15,827 nt of DNA from Clostridiales bacterium UBA7011 (GTDB lineage Bacteria > Bacillota > Clostridia > Oscillospirales > Butyricicoccaceae): NCBI GenBank assembly GCA_002449635.1, contig DJXF01000041.1:11049-26875 (forward strand). Direction: 5' to 3'. The notes below the pieces were generated by a model. That model was not told the origin of the DNA, searched no databases, and worked only from the letters and a program-made list of their open reading frames with translations. The translations under genes were made by a program, and so were the position numbers. Positions 5,388-12,567 of the stretch are shown here, one piece after another (position 1 is the stretch's first letter; every line of letters begins with the position of its first letter).

Positions 5388-7607
5388 TTGACGGAACACA
5401 ATACCAGAGCGTCTCATCACACCACATCTCCGCACGGAGAGACATCTGCGTCCGTGAAACGGGCGGATATGGATTTTATTCTGCAGAATATGGAGGCCGT
5501 TCTTCGGGTGCGGAACAAGCACACCTTCCATCCGATGCGGGAAATCGGCGGGTTCAAGACCTGCCCGGGCTACTGCCTGCAAAACGGCGCGTTCGAGCTG
5601 CCGGTCGGCATCAATTTTACGGTCACCTCACAGGGCGCGACCAGCGTCGAGCTGGTGCTGTTCAAGCGCCGCGACCCGGAGCCGTTTGCGGTTCTGCCTT
5701 TTCCGGACGAATACCGCGTCGGAAACGTCTATTCGATGATTGTATTCGGGCTGGAGATTCATGAATTTGAATATGCCTACCGCATGGACGGTCCGTACGA
5801 CCCGTCCAGGGGCATGCTGTTCGACCGGAGCAATCTGCTGCTCGACCCGTATGCGCGCGCCGTGGCGGGACAGTCCGGGTGGGGAACACGCGCCTCCTCG
5901 GAGCCGGCATACCGCGGCCGCGTCGTTTCCTCCAACTTTGACTGGCACGGCGTTCGTTCGCCGCACATTGCGATGGAGGATCTCATCATTTACGAGACAC
6001 ATGTGCGCGGCTTTACGCGCCACGCCTCCTCCGGCGTCATGCACCCGGGCACGTTTGACGGCCTGATGGAGAAAATTCCGTATCTGAAGGAGCTGGGCGT
6101 CAACGCGATCGAGCTGATGCCGATTTTTGAATTTGATGAAATGCGCGATATGCGCGTTCACGACGGCAACCTGCTGCTCGATTACTGGGGCTACAATCCG
6201 GTGGCGTTTTTTGCGCCGAACACGGCGTATTCCGCCGAACATGAGTTTACCAACGAGGGCGATGAGCTGCGCCGCCTGGTGCGCACGCTGCACAAAAACG
6301 GCATGGAGATCATTCTCGATGTCGTTTTCAACCACACGGCGGAGGGCAATCAGGACGGCCCGATTTTCTCGTTCAAGGGCGTGGACAATTCGGTCTACTA
6401 TCTGCTCGCGCCCGACGGAACGTACTACAATTTCAGCGGCTGCGGCAATACGGTCAACTGCAATCATCCGATTGTTCATCAGATGATCGTCGAATGTCTG
6501 CGCTACTGGGTCATTGAATACCGCATCGACGGCTTCCGCTTCGATCTGGCCTCCATTCTCGGACGCAACGAGGACGGCACCCCGATGCACAACCCGCCGC
6601 TGCTCGAATCGCTCGCGGCAGACCCGCTGCTCAGCGGCGTCAAGCTGATTGCGGAGGCGTGGGATGCCGGCGGACTGTATCAGGTCGGCTCGTTCCCGTC
6701 GCGCGACAACCGCTGGGCGGAGTGGAACGGCAAATACCGCGATGATATCCGCTGCTTCCTCAAGGGCGACAGCGGCAAGGCGACGGCGGCGTCCTACCGC
6801 ATTGTCGGCTCTCCCGACCTGTATCAGCACACATCGCGCGGTGAGAGCGCGTCCATCAATTTCATCACCTGTCACGACGGCTTTACGCTGTACGATTTGT
6901 TTTCCTACAACGTCAAGCACAACGAGGCGAACGGCTGGGACAATACCGACGGCGAGTCGTTCAACAACAGCTGGAACTGCGGCGCGGAGGGCGAGACCGA
7001 CCGGCGCGAGATCAACGACCTGCGCCGCAGGCAGCAGAAAAATGCCATTGCCGTGCTGATGTGCTCGCGCGGCACACCGATGTTCCTCGCGGGCGATGAA
7101 TTCGGCAACACACAGTTCGGCAACAACAATGCCTACTGTCAGGACAACGAAATTTCGTGGCTCGACTGGGGGCTGCTGGAGAAAAACCGCGATCTGTACG
7201 AGTTTTTCCGCTATATGATTCACTTCCGCAAAAAGCATCCGATTCTGCGCGGACACACCAAACCGGCGGAAAGCCGTTTTCCGGAAATCGGCCTGCACGC
7301 GGAAGCGCCGTGGGATGCCAATTACCGCGATTACACTCGTGTCATCGGCGTGACCTTTGCGGGGCGCAATGAGGATGACACGGCGGATGATATCATCGAT
7401 ATCGTCATCAATTCCCACTGGGAATACCATCAGGTCCGTCTGCCCGACCTGCCGGACGGCATGCACTGGCGCATGGCGGTCAACACCTACAAGGGGCCGG
7501 GTGAGGACTGCATCGAGGACATCCGCGATATGTCGGCCCCGCGCGACGGGGTGATATGGCTGGAGCCGCGTTCGGCCGTGATTCTGGTTGCGGCGGAAAA
7601 CGGATGA
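5388..7607 (+). CDS. glgX: Glycogen debranching enzyme (GH13 isoamylase type)
   Basis: This enzyme hydrolyses alpha-1,6 branch points of glycogen or limit dextrins in the cytosol. The 739-residue product (from TTG 5388) has a CBM48-like N-terminal domain (about 65-165, FELPVGINFTVTSQGATSVE onward), then the GH13 barrel. Conserved region I is DVVFNH (Asp311, His316). Region II is GFRFDLAS with nucleophile Asp386, region III is IAEAWD with acid/base Glu423, and region IV is TCHDGFTLYDLFSYNVKHNE with Asp497. The HNEANGWDNTDGE segment and the length fit GlgX/isoamylase (GH13_11). The residues before about 50 (HHTTSPHGETSAS) look disordered. The start is non-AUG, chosen from the ribosome site; the alternative GTG 5379 would add 3 residues. 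The stop overlaps mutY by 4 nt. Glucokinase lies downstream, consistent with glycogen use, but no other glg gene is in view. Confidence 0.94.
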   Translation: MTEHNTRASHHTTSPHGETSASVKRADMDFILQNMEAVLRVRNKHTFHPMREIGGFKTCPGYCLQNGAFELPVGINFTVTSQGATSVELVLFKRRDPEPFAVLPFPDEYRVGNVYSMIVFGLEIHEFEYAYRMDGPYDPSRGMLFDRSNLLLDPYARAVAGQSGWGTRASSEPAYRGRVVSSNFDWHGVRSPHIAMEDLIIYETHVRGFTRHASSGVMHPGTFDGLMEKIPYLKELGVNAIELMPIFEFDEMRDMRVHDGNLLLDYWGYNPVAFFAPNTAYSAEHEFTNEGDELRRLVRTLHKNGMEIILDVVFNHTAEGNQDGPIFSFKGVDNSVYYLLAPDGTYYNFSGCGNTVNCNHPIVHQMIVECLRYWVIEYRIDGFRFDLASILGRNEDGTPMHNPPLLESLAADPLLSGVKLIAEAWDAGGLYQVGSFPSRDNRWAEWNGKYRDDIRCFLKGDSGKATAASYRIVGSPDLYQHTSRGESASINFITCHDGFTLYDLFSYNVKHNEANGWDNTDGESFNNSWNCGAEGETDRREINDLRRRQQKNAIAVLMCSRGTPMFLAGDEFGNTQFGNNNAYCQDNEISWLDWGLLEKNRDLYEFFRYMIHFRKKHPILRGHTKPAESRFPEIGLHAEAPWDANYRDYTRVIGVTFAGRNEDDTADDIIDIVINSHWEYHQVRLPDLPDGMHWRMAVNTYKGPGEDCIEDIRDMSAPRDGVIWLEPRSAVILVAAENG

Positions 7608-8641
7608 CGGAGCAGAAACGTCTGACGCGCGCGCTGGAGGCGCTATGCGCGTGGTATCGCGCCGGTCACCGCGATCTGCCGTGGCGGCGCACGCCCGAGC
7701 CCTATCCCGTCTGGGTGTCGGAGATCATGCTGCAGCAGACGCGCGTGCAGGCGGTCATTCCCTATTATGAGCGGTTTCTGCGCGCACTGCCCACCGTACA
7801 GGCGCTCGCGGAGGCGCCGGAGGAGCAGCTGCTCAAGCTGTGGGAGGGGCTCGGCTATTACAGCCGGGCGCGCAATCTGCAGCGCGCGGCGCGCGTGATC
7901 TGCACACAGTACGGCGGAGAGGTGCCGACCTCCCGCGAACAGCTGCTCGCTTTGCCGGGAATCGGGCCGTATACCGCAGGCGCGGTCGCGTCGATTGCGG
8001 GCGGAGAACGGTGTCCGGCGGTAGACGGCAATGTTCTGCGCGTGCTCTCCCGTCTGTTTGCGCGCACATGGGATATCCGTGCGCAGCGCACAAAGCGGCA
8101 GGCGGAGGAGGAGCTGACCGCAGCCATGTCCGAACAGTCTCCCGGAGACTGCAATCAGGCGCTCATGGAGCTGGGCGCGGTGGTCTGTCTGCCGAACGGG
8201 GAACCGCTGTGCGGCAGCTGTCCGATCGCACCGCTGTGCCGCGCACACGCGGACGGAGCGGAGCAGCAGTATCCCGTTCGTGCGCCGAAAAAACAGCGTC
8301 CGGTGGAGCGCAGAGCGGTGTTTTTGCTGTGGAACAACGGCAGACTGGCGCTGCGAAAGCGTCCGGAAACCGGTTTGCTCGCCGGCCTGTGGGAATTTCC
8401 CAACTGTCCGGAGGGCGGGGACCCGGCGGAACAGCTCGGCGTGCCGCTGCGGAATATGCGGCAGACAGGCAGGGCGAAGCATATTTTTACCCATCTGGAA
8501 TGGCACATGACCGGCTGGACAGCGCAGACCGAGGAGACGGGATACTTCACATGGGTCACGCCGCAGCAGCTGGAGCGCGACATTGCACTGCCCAGTGCGT
8601 TCCGCGCCTTTCGCCGCATGGCACTGACAACAGAAGACTGA
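7604..8641 (+). CDS. mutY: Adenine DNA glycosylase
   Basis: MutY removes adenine mispaired with 8-oxoguanine, starting base excision repair. The 345-residue protein carries LPWRRTPEPYPVWVSEIMLQQTRV with catalytic Glu40. The helix-hairpin-helix LPGIGPYTAGAVASIA (117-132) runs into AVDGNVLRVLSRL with catalytic Asp141. The [4Fe-4S] ligands are Cys195, Cys203, Cys206 and Cys212, in spacing x7-x2-x5 rather than E. coli's x6-x2-x5. A C-terminal NUDIX-like domain (about 235-340; LALRKRPETGLLAGLWEFP, HIFTHLEWHM) recognises 8-oxoG. The ATG at 7604 overlaps the glgX TGA as ATGA and has little ribosome site of its own. Translation is probably coupled to glgX. An in-frame upstream ATG at 7556 lies inside glgX and adds unrelated residues. 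A terminator follows. Confidence 0.97.
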   Translation: MTEQKRLTRALEALCAWYRAGHRDLPWRRTPEPYPVWVSEIMLQQTRVQAVIPYYERFLRALPTVQALAEAPEEQLLKLWEGLGYYSRARNLQRAARVICTQYGGEVPTSREQLLALPGIGPYTAGAVASIAGGERCPAVDGNVLRVLSRLFARTWDIRAQRTKRQAEEELTAAMSEQSPGDCNQALMELGAVVCLPNGEPLCGSCPIAPLCRAHADGAEQQYPVRAPKKQRPVERRAVFLLWNNGRLALRKRPETGLLAGLWEFPNCPEGGDPAEQLGVPLRNMRQTGRAKHIFTHLEWHMTGWTAQTEETGYFTWVTPQQLERDIALPSAFRAFRRMALTTED

Positions 8642-8647
8642 CGGCAC

Positions 8648-8690
8648 AGGTGCAATTTCGCTGCAAAAGCGGGGCTGCACCTTTTGTTTG
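8648..8690 (+). terminator. Intrinsic terminator after mutY
   Basis: The outer stem AGGTGCA (8648-8654)/TGCACCT (8676-8682) and inner stem CGCT/AGCG (8659-8671) are followed by TTTTGTTTG. It begins 6 nt after the mutY stop. Its T-tract overlaps the -35 region of the glucokinase promoter. Confidence 0.72.
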
Positions 8691-8710
8691 CCTGTATATT
8701 GTGGTACAAT
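8684..8710 (+). promoter_or_regulatory. Glucokinase promoter (extended -10)
   Basis: TGGTACAAT (8702-8710) forms an extended -10. The only -35-like sequence is TTGTTT (8684-8689) at a short 15-nt spacing, within the terminator tail. The predicted leader is about 43 nt. Confidence 0.6.
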
Positions 8711-8759
8711 AACAGGAAGAATGACACACAGGAACCGCGAAAAAGCAGGAGAGATCAGA

Positions 8760-9713
8760 ATGAACAGGAACTATGCAATCGGCGCCGATGTCGGCGGTAC
8801 TTCGGTCAAGCTCGGCCTGTACAGTGAACAGGCGGGCTGGCTGGAAAAGTGGGAAATTCCGACGCGCACAGAGGAGCGCGGCGCGCACATTCTGCCGGAT
8901 ACGGCGGAATCCATTCAGACGGTCTGTGCGCAGCACGGGATTGAAATGGACGAGGTGGCGGGAATCGGCATCGGCGTGCCCGGTCCGGTTCTGCGCGACG
9001 GCACGGTCTGCGGCTGTGTCAATCTCGGATGGGACACCGTAAATGTTGCAGAAAAGCTGGGAAAGCTGACCGGACGGCCGGTTTATGTTGCAAATGATGC
9101 AAACATTGCGGCACTGGGCGAGCAGTGGAAGGGCGCGGGCAGCGCGTATCAGAGCGTGGTTCTGCTCACGCTCGGCACCGGTGTCGGCGGCGGTGTGATT
9201 TTAGACGGGCACATTGTGACAGGCGCCATCGGCGCCGCGGGAGAGGTGGGCCACATGCCTGTGCTCAGCGCGTCTGCGGTTCGCTGCAACTGCGGCAAAA
9301 CCGACTGCCTGGAAATTGCCGGATCGGCGACCGGCGTGCTGCGCTGCGCCAGACAGCTTTTAGAGGAGCGCAGTACCCCGTCCGCGATGCGCGGGTACAG
9401 GGAGCTGACCGCGAAGGACGTGTGCGACTGCTGTGCGGCGGGCGATGCGCTCGCCTCGGAATGTATTGCGCGCGCGGCAGATGCGCTCGGCAAGGCGATT
9501 GCAAACATCGCCTGCGTCATCAATCCTGAGGCGTTTCTGTTCGGCGGCGGCATGGCGGCAGCCGGCGACCTGCTGCTCAATCCGATTCGCAGGGTCTTTC
9601 GGGAAACGGTGTTCCCGCCGCTGCGCGGCACACCGATTGTGCGCGCCTCGCTCGGAAATGAGGCGGGCATCACGGGCGGCGTTCGGCTGGTTCAGATCTC
9701 ACAGGACAGATAA
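8760..9713 (+). CDS. glcK: ROK-family glucokinase
   Basis: This enzyme phosphorylates glucose with ATP to glucose 6-phosphate in the cytosol. The 317-residue protein shows the ATP/phosphate motif IGADVGGTSVKLGLY (7-21) and GIGIGVPGPV. Catalytic Asp113 lies in ANDANIAALGE, followed by TLGTGVGGGVILDG. The ROK zinc site is built from His165 (in GEVGH), Cys176, Cys178 and Cys183 (CNCGKTDC). No helix-turn-helix precedes the kinase domain, so it is an enzyme and not a ROK repressor. The ATG at 8760 has AGGAGAG 6-7 nt upstream. Earlier in-frame ATGs (8688, 8721) add residues not typical of the family. It has its own promoter and terminator. Other ROK hexose kinases (for example N-acetylmannosamine kinase) are possible, but glucokinase fits best. 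Confidence 0.92.
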   Translation: MNRNYAIGADVGGTSVKLGLYSEQAGWLEKWEIPTRTEERGAHILPDTAESIQTVCAQHGIEMDEVAGIGIGVPGPVLRDGTVCGCVNLGWDTVNVAEKLGKLTGRPVYVANDANIAALGEQWKGAGSAYQSVVLLTLGTGVGGGVILDGHIVTGAIGAAGEVGHMPVLSASAVRCNCGKTDCLEIAGSATGVLRCARQLLEERSTPSAMRGYRELTAKDVCDCCAAGDALASECIARAADALGKAIANIACVINPEAFLFGGGMAAAGDLLLNPIRRVFRETVFPPLRGTPIVRASLGNEAGITGGVRLVQISQDR

Positions 9714-9781
9714 AAACAGACCGCGTGCACACAGCTTTTTTCATAAAAAGCCTGCATTTGTATGAGGCTGCTGACAGACGG

Positions 9782-9814
9782 AGACCGCTGTACGGAAAAC
9801 AGCGGTCTTTTTTT
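9782..9814 (+). terminator. Intrinsic terminator after glucokinase
   Basis: A perfect 10-bp stem AGACCGCTGT (9782-9791)/ACAGCGGTCT (9799-9808) has a 7-nt loop and a run of seven T (9808-9814). It closes the glucokinase transcript before the next operon. Confidence 0.93.
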
Positions 9815-9833
9815 GCCCGCCCGCGCATACAAT
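9806..9833 (+). promoter_or_regulatory. Possible sigma-E-like (sporulation) promoter
   Basis: CATACAAT (9826-9833) matches the mother-cell sigma-E -10 consensus exactly. The -35 position TCTTTTT (9806-9812, spacer 13) matches 5 of 7 bases of TCATATT but is part of the terminator T-tract. It lies 23 nt before the small ORF that leads the SpoIVFB-like gene, and spoIVFB is a sigma-E gene in Bacillus. The -10 is convincing; the -35 is doubtful. Confidence 0.38.
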
Positions 9834-9856
9834 GGCAGAGAAGGAGGGACAGCCGA

Positions 9857-10063
9857 ATGGAGGAGACAATTCGGCGTGCGCTGTGGTGTGCGGCAGTATG
9901 CCTGAGCATACTTACGGCGTCCCGCATGCTGCGCGCGAGCGGCGCACTGTCCTTCCTGCCGGAAAGCGACGCGGGAAGGGCGATTGCGGTGCTGGGCGGC
10001 GCCGGCACAGACGGCGGCTGGTCGGAGGGACTGGTCGCGGTTTTTGCGCCGCACACACAATGA
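9857..10063 (+). CDS. Small putative membrane protein, coupled to the M50 protease gene
   Basis: This is a 68-residue ORF I do not recognise. It starts MEETIRRALWCAAVCLSILT, a short charged head followed by one hydrophobic segment (about 9-22). A tail follows with a Gly-rich AIAVLGGAGTDGGWSEGLVA patch and ends VFAPHTQ. A good ribosome site AAGGAGG (9841-9847) lies 9 nt before the ATG. Its TGA overlaps the ATG of the M50 protease gene as ATGA, and that gene has no ribosome site of its own. Together these argue that it is translated. In Bacillus, SpoIVFA precedes and controls SpoIVFB, but this ORF is far too short and lacks the LytM-like domain. Any SpoIVFA-like role is only a positional analogy. 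Confidence 0.6.
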   Translation: MEETIRRALWCAAVCLSILTASRMLRASGALSFLPESDAGRAIAVLGGAGTDGGWSEGLVAVFAPHTQ

Positions 10064-10683
10064 CGACGGCGAAGCTGCGCGTGGAGCCGTCGTTTTATGT
10101 GTTCTGGGCACTGTTTTGTCTGCTGGACAGCGAGGGCGTGCTGCCGCTGTTTGTCTGTGCGGCGGTGATTCATGAGATGGGGCATGTGCTCGCCATCGGT
10201 GCGTGCGGCGGCCGGATTGACGGCGTGGTGCTGTCGGCGGCCGGTGCGGTCATCCGGCAGAGCCGCAGTCTTTCCCCACCGGCAGAGTGTCTGATCGCCG
10301 CGGCGGGACCGCTGGCAGGTGCGGCGGCGGCAGGGATTCTCTCCGCGCTGCACTGTCCGATGGCCGCGGGCGCCAATGTGCTGCTGTCGCTCGTCAACAG
10401 TCTGCCGCTGCTGCCGCTGGACGGGGGCTGTGCGCTGCGCAGCCTGCTCGGTCTGCTGCCGGCTGCGGCGATGACAGCCGGCCTGCGCGCACTGGAGCTG
10501 GCGTCCCTGCTCGGCGCGACTGTGCTCACACTGCTCGGCGGCGCGCTGCTGCTGTATACCGGACGCAACGCGGCGGGACTTGCTGTCGGACTGTTCCTGC
10601 TCGGCGCAAACGCGCGTCTGTTGCGCGGCTCGGGCAATTATGGTATGATACAATCAATCATACCGAAGATCCGTTCCAATTGA
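10060..10683 (+). CDS. SpoIVFB-like M50 intramembrane metalloprotease
   Basis: M50 (site-2) proteases cut substrates within the membrane. SpoIVFB releases sigma-K in Bacillus spores. The 207-residue, very hydrophobic product has the zinc motif VIHEMGHVL (His38, Glu39, His42). The second-metal motif NSLPLLPLDGG has Asp121 as the third ligand, followed by further hydrophobic helices. There are no CBS or PDZ domains, so the compact SpoIVFB/M50B type fits. The ATG at 10060 overlaps the stop of the small ORF before it and has no ribosome site, so it should depend on coupled translation. The end of the gene carries an inverted repeat and probable promoter for the CarD-family gene 17 nt downstream. 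The protease class is clear; the role in sporulation is inferred. Confidence 0.87.
   Translation: MTTAKLRVEPSFYVFWALFCLLDSEGVLPLFVCAAVIHEMGHVLAIGACGGRIDGVVLSAAGAVIRQSRSLSPPAECLIAAAGPLAGAAAAGILSALHCPMAAGANVLLSLVNSLPLLPLDGGCALRSLLGLLPAAAMTAGLRALELASLLGATVLTLLGGALLLYTGRNAAGLAVGLFLLGANARLLRGSGNYGMIQSIIPKIRSN
10621..10649 (+). promoter_or_regulatory. Internal promoter for carD-like/ispDF genes
   Basis: Inside the 3' end of the M50 gene, TTGCGC (10621-10626), a 17-nt spacer and TATGAT (10644-10649) preceded by TGG form an extended -10 promoter TGGTATGAT. The predicted start is near 10656, about 45 nt before the CarD-family start. Confidence 0.55.
10642..10664. repeat. Inverted repeat over the internal promoter
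   Basis: GGTATGAT (10642-10649) and ATCATACC (10657-10664) are perfect 8-bp arms around a 7-nt spacer. The left arm contains the -10, and the predicted start lies in the spacer. It is a candidate operator; there is no T-tract, so a terminator is unlikely. Confidence 0.6.
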
Positions 10684-10700
10684 CGGAAACAGAGGTGATG

Positions 10701-11189
10701 ATGGTGTTCTCGGTTGGAGATCATGTGGTGCATCCCCTGCACGGCGCAGGGACAATCGCTCAAATACCCGTCCGACAGGGACAGCGCTATTATGCGCTGC
10801 ATCTTGCTCTGGACGGCGTTGTCATTTATATTCCGGTTCAGTGCAGTGCGGGCATCGGCCTGCGTCCGGTTTGCAGCAGGTCGCAGGCACTGGCGATTTT
10901 GTGCGGCGATATCGGCCCGCTGCCGCCGCAGCCCCACAGCTGGAATCAGCGCTATCGGGAAAATATGGCGCGCATACGTTCGGGTGATGTGCGGCAGGTG
11001 GCGCAGGTTGTCGCCTGTCTGCGCCTGCGCAGCCGCAGGCGTGCGCTTGCGGGCGGCGAACGGCGCATGCTGGAATGTGCGGAAAAAATTCTGCATTCCG
11101 AGCTGATGCTGGCAATTGGCACGGATGCGGACGACATCCGGCGCAGACTGGACGCGCAGTGGAACAGGCTGAACCGCCGGCCGGGATAG
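10701..11189 (+). CDS. CarD/CdnL-family transcriptional regulator
   Basis: The 162-residue protein begins MVFSVGDHVVHPLHGAGTIAQI, the typical opening of the CarD/TRCF RNA-polymerase-interacting domain, and continues through YYALHLALDGVVIYIPV. The C-terminal half is helical and Arg-rich (MARIRSGDVRQVAQVVACLRLR onward), as in CarD proteins, where it contacts promoter DNA. The family stabilises open complexes or modulates transcription through the polymerase beta subunit. An AGAGGTGA ribosome site lies immediately upstream. ATG 10698, ATG 10701 and GTG 10704 are all possible starts. I chose 10701 as a compromise of spacing and codon. It lies 17 nt after the M50 gene and 23 nt before ispD, an order that resembles carD-ispD-ispF in mycobacteria. 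Confidence 0.87.
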   Translation: MVFSVGDHVVHPLHGAGTIAQIPVRQGQRYYALHLALDGVVIYIPVQCSAGIGLRPVCSRSQALAILCGDIGPLPPQPHSWNQRYRENMARIRSGDVRQVAQVVACLRLRSRRRALAGGERRMLECAEKILHSELMLAIGTDADDIRRRLDAQWNRLNRRPG

Positions 11190-11212
11190 GCAGAAGAACG
11201 GAGAGATAACAA

Positions 11213-11953
11213 ATGCTGGATTTTTTGAAAAAGAAACCGAAGCCGCAGGACAAGCAGGAGACGCGCGGCAGTCAGGTCTGTGCCATCATTCCCGCTGCCG
11301 GCTCCTCGCGCAGAATGGGGAGCAACAAGCTGCTCATGGAGCTGTGCGGCCAGCCGGTTTTGTGCCGCACACTGCGCGTTTTTGACGCATGCGACCTGAT
11401 TGACGGCATCGTGCTCGTCTGCCGCGCGGGCGAGCGGGAGACCTATGCCGCGCTGTGCGCCGAATGGGGTATCCGCAAGCCGGTGCACATGGCCGAAGGC
11501 GGTGAGACGCGCGAGCATTCCGTGCTCAACGGGATTCTCGCCTGCGGAAAGGAAGTCGGTTATGTCGCCATTCACGACGCGGCGCGCCCGCTGATTACGG
11601 AGGACATCATCCGCGAGGCCGTACAGCAGGCGATGCGCGATTCCGCGGCTGCCCCCGCTGTCGCGGTCAAGGACAGTATTCAGCGGGTGAAAAAGGGAAA
11701 GCTGACCGAAAATGTCGTGCGCGAGTCGATTATGGCGGTACAGACGCCGCAGTGCTTTGACATTGACCTGATCCGCGCGGCGCTGACAAAGGCGATTGAG
11801 GACGAGGCCGGCCTGACCGATGACTGCGGCGCTGTGACTGCGCTCGGACAGCCGGTCAGCATGACCGCGGGAAGCTATGAAAACATTAAGATCACAACGC
11901 CGGAGGACATTCTGATCGGCGAAGCTATTTTGAAGGGACGTGCACAGGCATGA
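11213..11953 (+). CDS. ispD: 2-C-methyl-D-erythritol 4-phosphate cytidylyltransferase
   Basis: IspD transfers CMP from CTP to MEP, the third step of the MEP isoprenoid pathway. The 246-residue protein has the CTP-binding loop IIPAAGSSRRMGSNKLLMEL (about 25-44). It also has EGGETREHSVLNG, the conserved HDAARPLI, VQTPQCFD, LTDDCGAV and NIKITTPEDILIGEAIL, all diagnostic. The first ~20 residues (LDFLKKKPKPQDKQE) are a basic extension before the usual start. The ATG at 11213 is still supported by GGAGAG 7 nt upstream, and no good internal start exists. The stop overlaps the ispF ATG by 4 nt (ATGA), so the two are translationally coupled. Confidence 0.97.
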   Translation: MLDFLKKKPKPQDKQETRGSQVCAIIPAAGSSRRMGSNKLLMELCGQPVLCRTLRVFDACDLIDGIVLVCRAGERETYAALCAEWGIRKPVHMAEGGETREHSVLNGILACGKEVGYVAIHDAARPLITEDIIREAVQQAMRDSAAAPAVAVKDSIQRVKKGKLTENVVRESIMAVQTPQCFDIDLIRAALTKAIEDEAGLTDDCGAVTALGQPVSMTAGSYENIKITTPEDILIGEAILKGRAQA

Positions 11954-12423
11954 GAATCGGACACGGATATGATGTGCATCGGCTGACCGAGGGGCGCGCC
12001 TGCATCATCGGCGGCGTACACATCCCCTATGAGAGGGGACTGCTCGGACACAGCGACGCGGATGTGCTGACGCATGCGGTCATGGACGCGCTGCTCGGCG
12101 CGGCGGCACTGGGGGATATCGGACATCTGTTCCCCGACAGCGATGAGGCGTTTCGCGGAGCGGACAGCCTGCAGCTGCTTTGCCGCGTGCGGGAGCATCT
12201 CGAACAGGCGGGCTGGAAGCTGGGCAACTTGGATGCGACGATCATCGCACAGGCGCCGAAAATGGCGCCCCACATCGAACAGATGCGGCGCAATCTGGCG
12301 GACTGCCTGCACACAGAGGCAAGCCGCGTCAGCGTGAAGGCGACGACGGAGGAGCGTCTCGGCTTTACCGGCGCAGGGGAGGGCATTGCGGCGCATGCCG
12401 TCTGCCTGCTCGAACCGGTGTAA
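11950..12423 (+). CDS. ispF: 2-C-methyl-D-erythritol 2,4-cyclodiphosphate synthase
   Basis: IspF cyclises CDP-ME 2-phosphate to MEcPP, releasing CMP, two steps after IspD. The 157-residue protein has the usual length. It begins RIGHGYDVHRL with metal ligands Asp8 and His10, then GHSDADVLTHAVMDALLGA with His42, then GDIGHLFPDSD. NLDATIIAQAPKMAPH and ATTEERLGFTGAGEGIAAHA follow near the C-terminus. The start overlaps the ispD stop. IspE, the intervening step, is not in this window. A weak terminator follows and yccF has its own promoter. Confidence 0.98.
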   Translation: MRIGHGYDVHRLTEGRACIIGGVHIPYERGLLGHSDADVLTHAVMDALLGAAALGDIGHLFPDSDEAFRGADSLQLLCRVREHLEQAGWKLGNLDATIIAQAPKMAPHIEQMRRNLADCLHTEASRVSVKATTEERLGFTGAGEGIAAHAVCLLEPV

Positions 12424-12446
12424 TGCCCTGTCACAACCGACCGGAC

Positions 12447-12474
12447 GGCAGCCTGCGGGACGCTGTTTGTTTTT
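12447..12474 (+). terminator. Possible weak terminator after ispF
   Basis: GGCAGC (12447-12452) can pair with GCTGTT (12462-12467) using two G-U pairs. The pairing is followed by a T-rich run (12466-12474). It is placed sensibly, 23 nt after the ispF stop, but the stem is weak. Confidence 0.38.
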
Positions 12475-12502
12475 CGTTTACAATTTGTTCAACACAGGTT
12501 TA

Positions 12503-12531
12503 TTGACGGACAGGCAAAAGCGTTCTATGAT
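12503..12531 (+). promoter_or_regulatory. yccF operon promoter
   Basis: TTGACG (12503-12508), a 17-nt spacer and TATGAT (12526-12531) make a good sigma-A promoter, 37 nt before the yccF ATG. Confidence 0.82.
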
Positions 12532-12567
12532 AGCAGTACAATCCCACCTGGATAGGAGTGCAGGAAA

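Noticed and set aside
5628..7466. Antisense open frame of 612 codons opposite glgX
   Set aside because: Low-complexity Val/Ala/Arg composition with no ribosome site, and it is fully covered by a well-supported GH13 gene.
8186..8241. Unusual Fe-S cysteine spacing in MutY (x7 instead of x6)
   Set aside because: All four cysteines are present, and as far as I recall the x7 form is common in clostridial MutY, so it is not a defect.
7840..8712. Second long plus-strand frame overlapping mutY
   Set aside because: Gly/Ala/Arg-rich translation with no domain; it is an out-of-frame shadow of mutY.
9670..10653. Antisense open frame of 327 codons across the small ORF and M50 gene
   Set aside because: Composition is Arg/Gln/Ala-rich and it crosses the glucokinase terminator and two supported genes.
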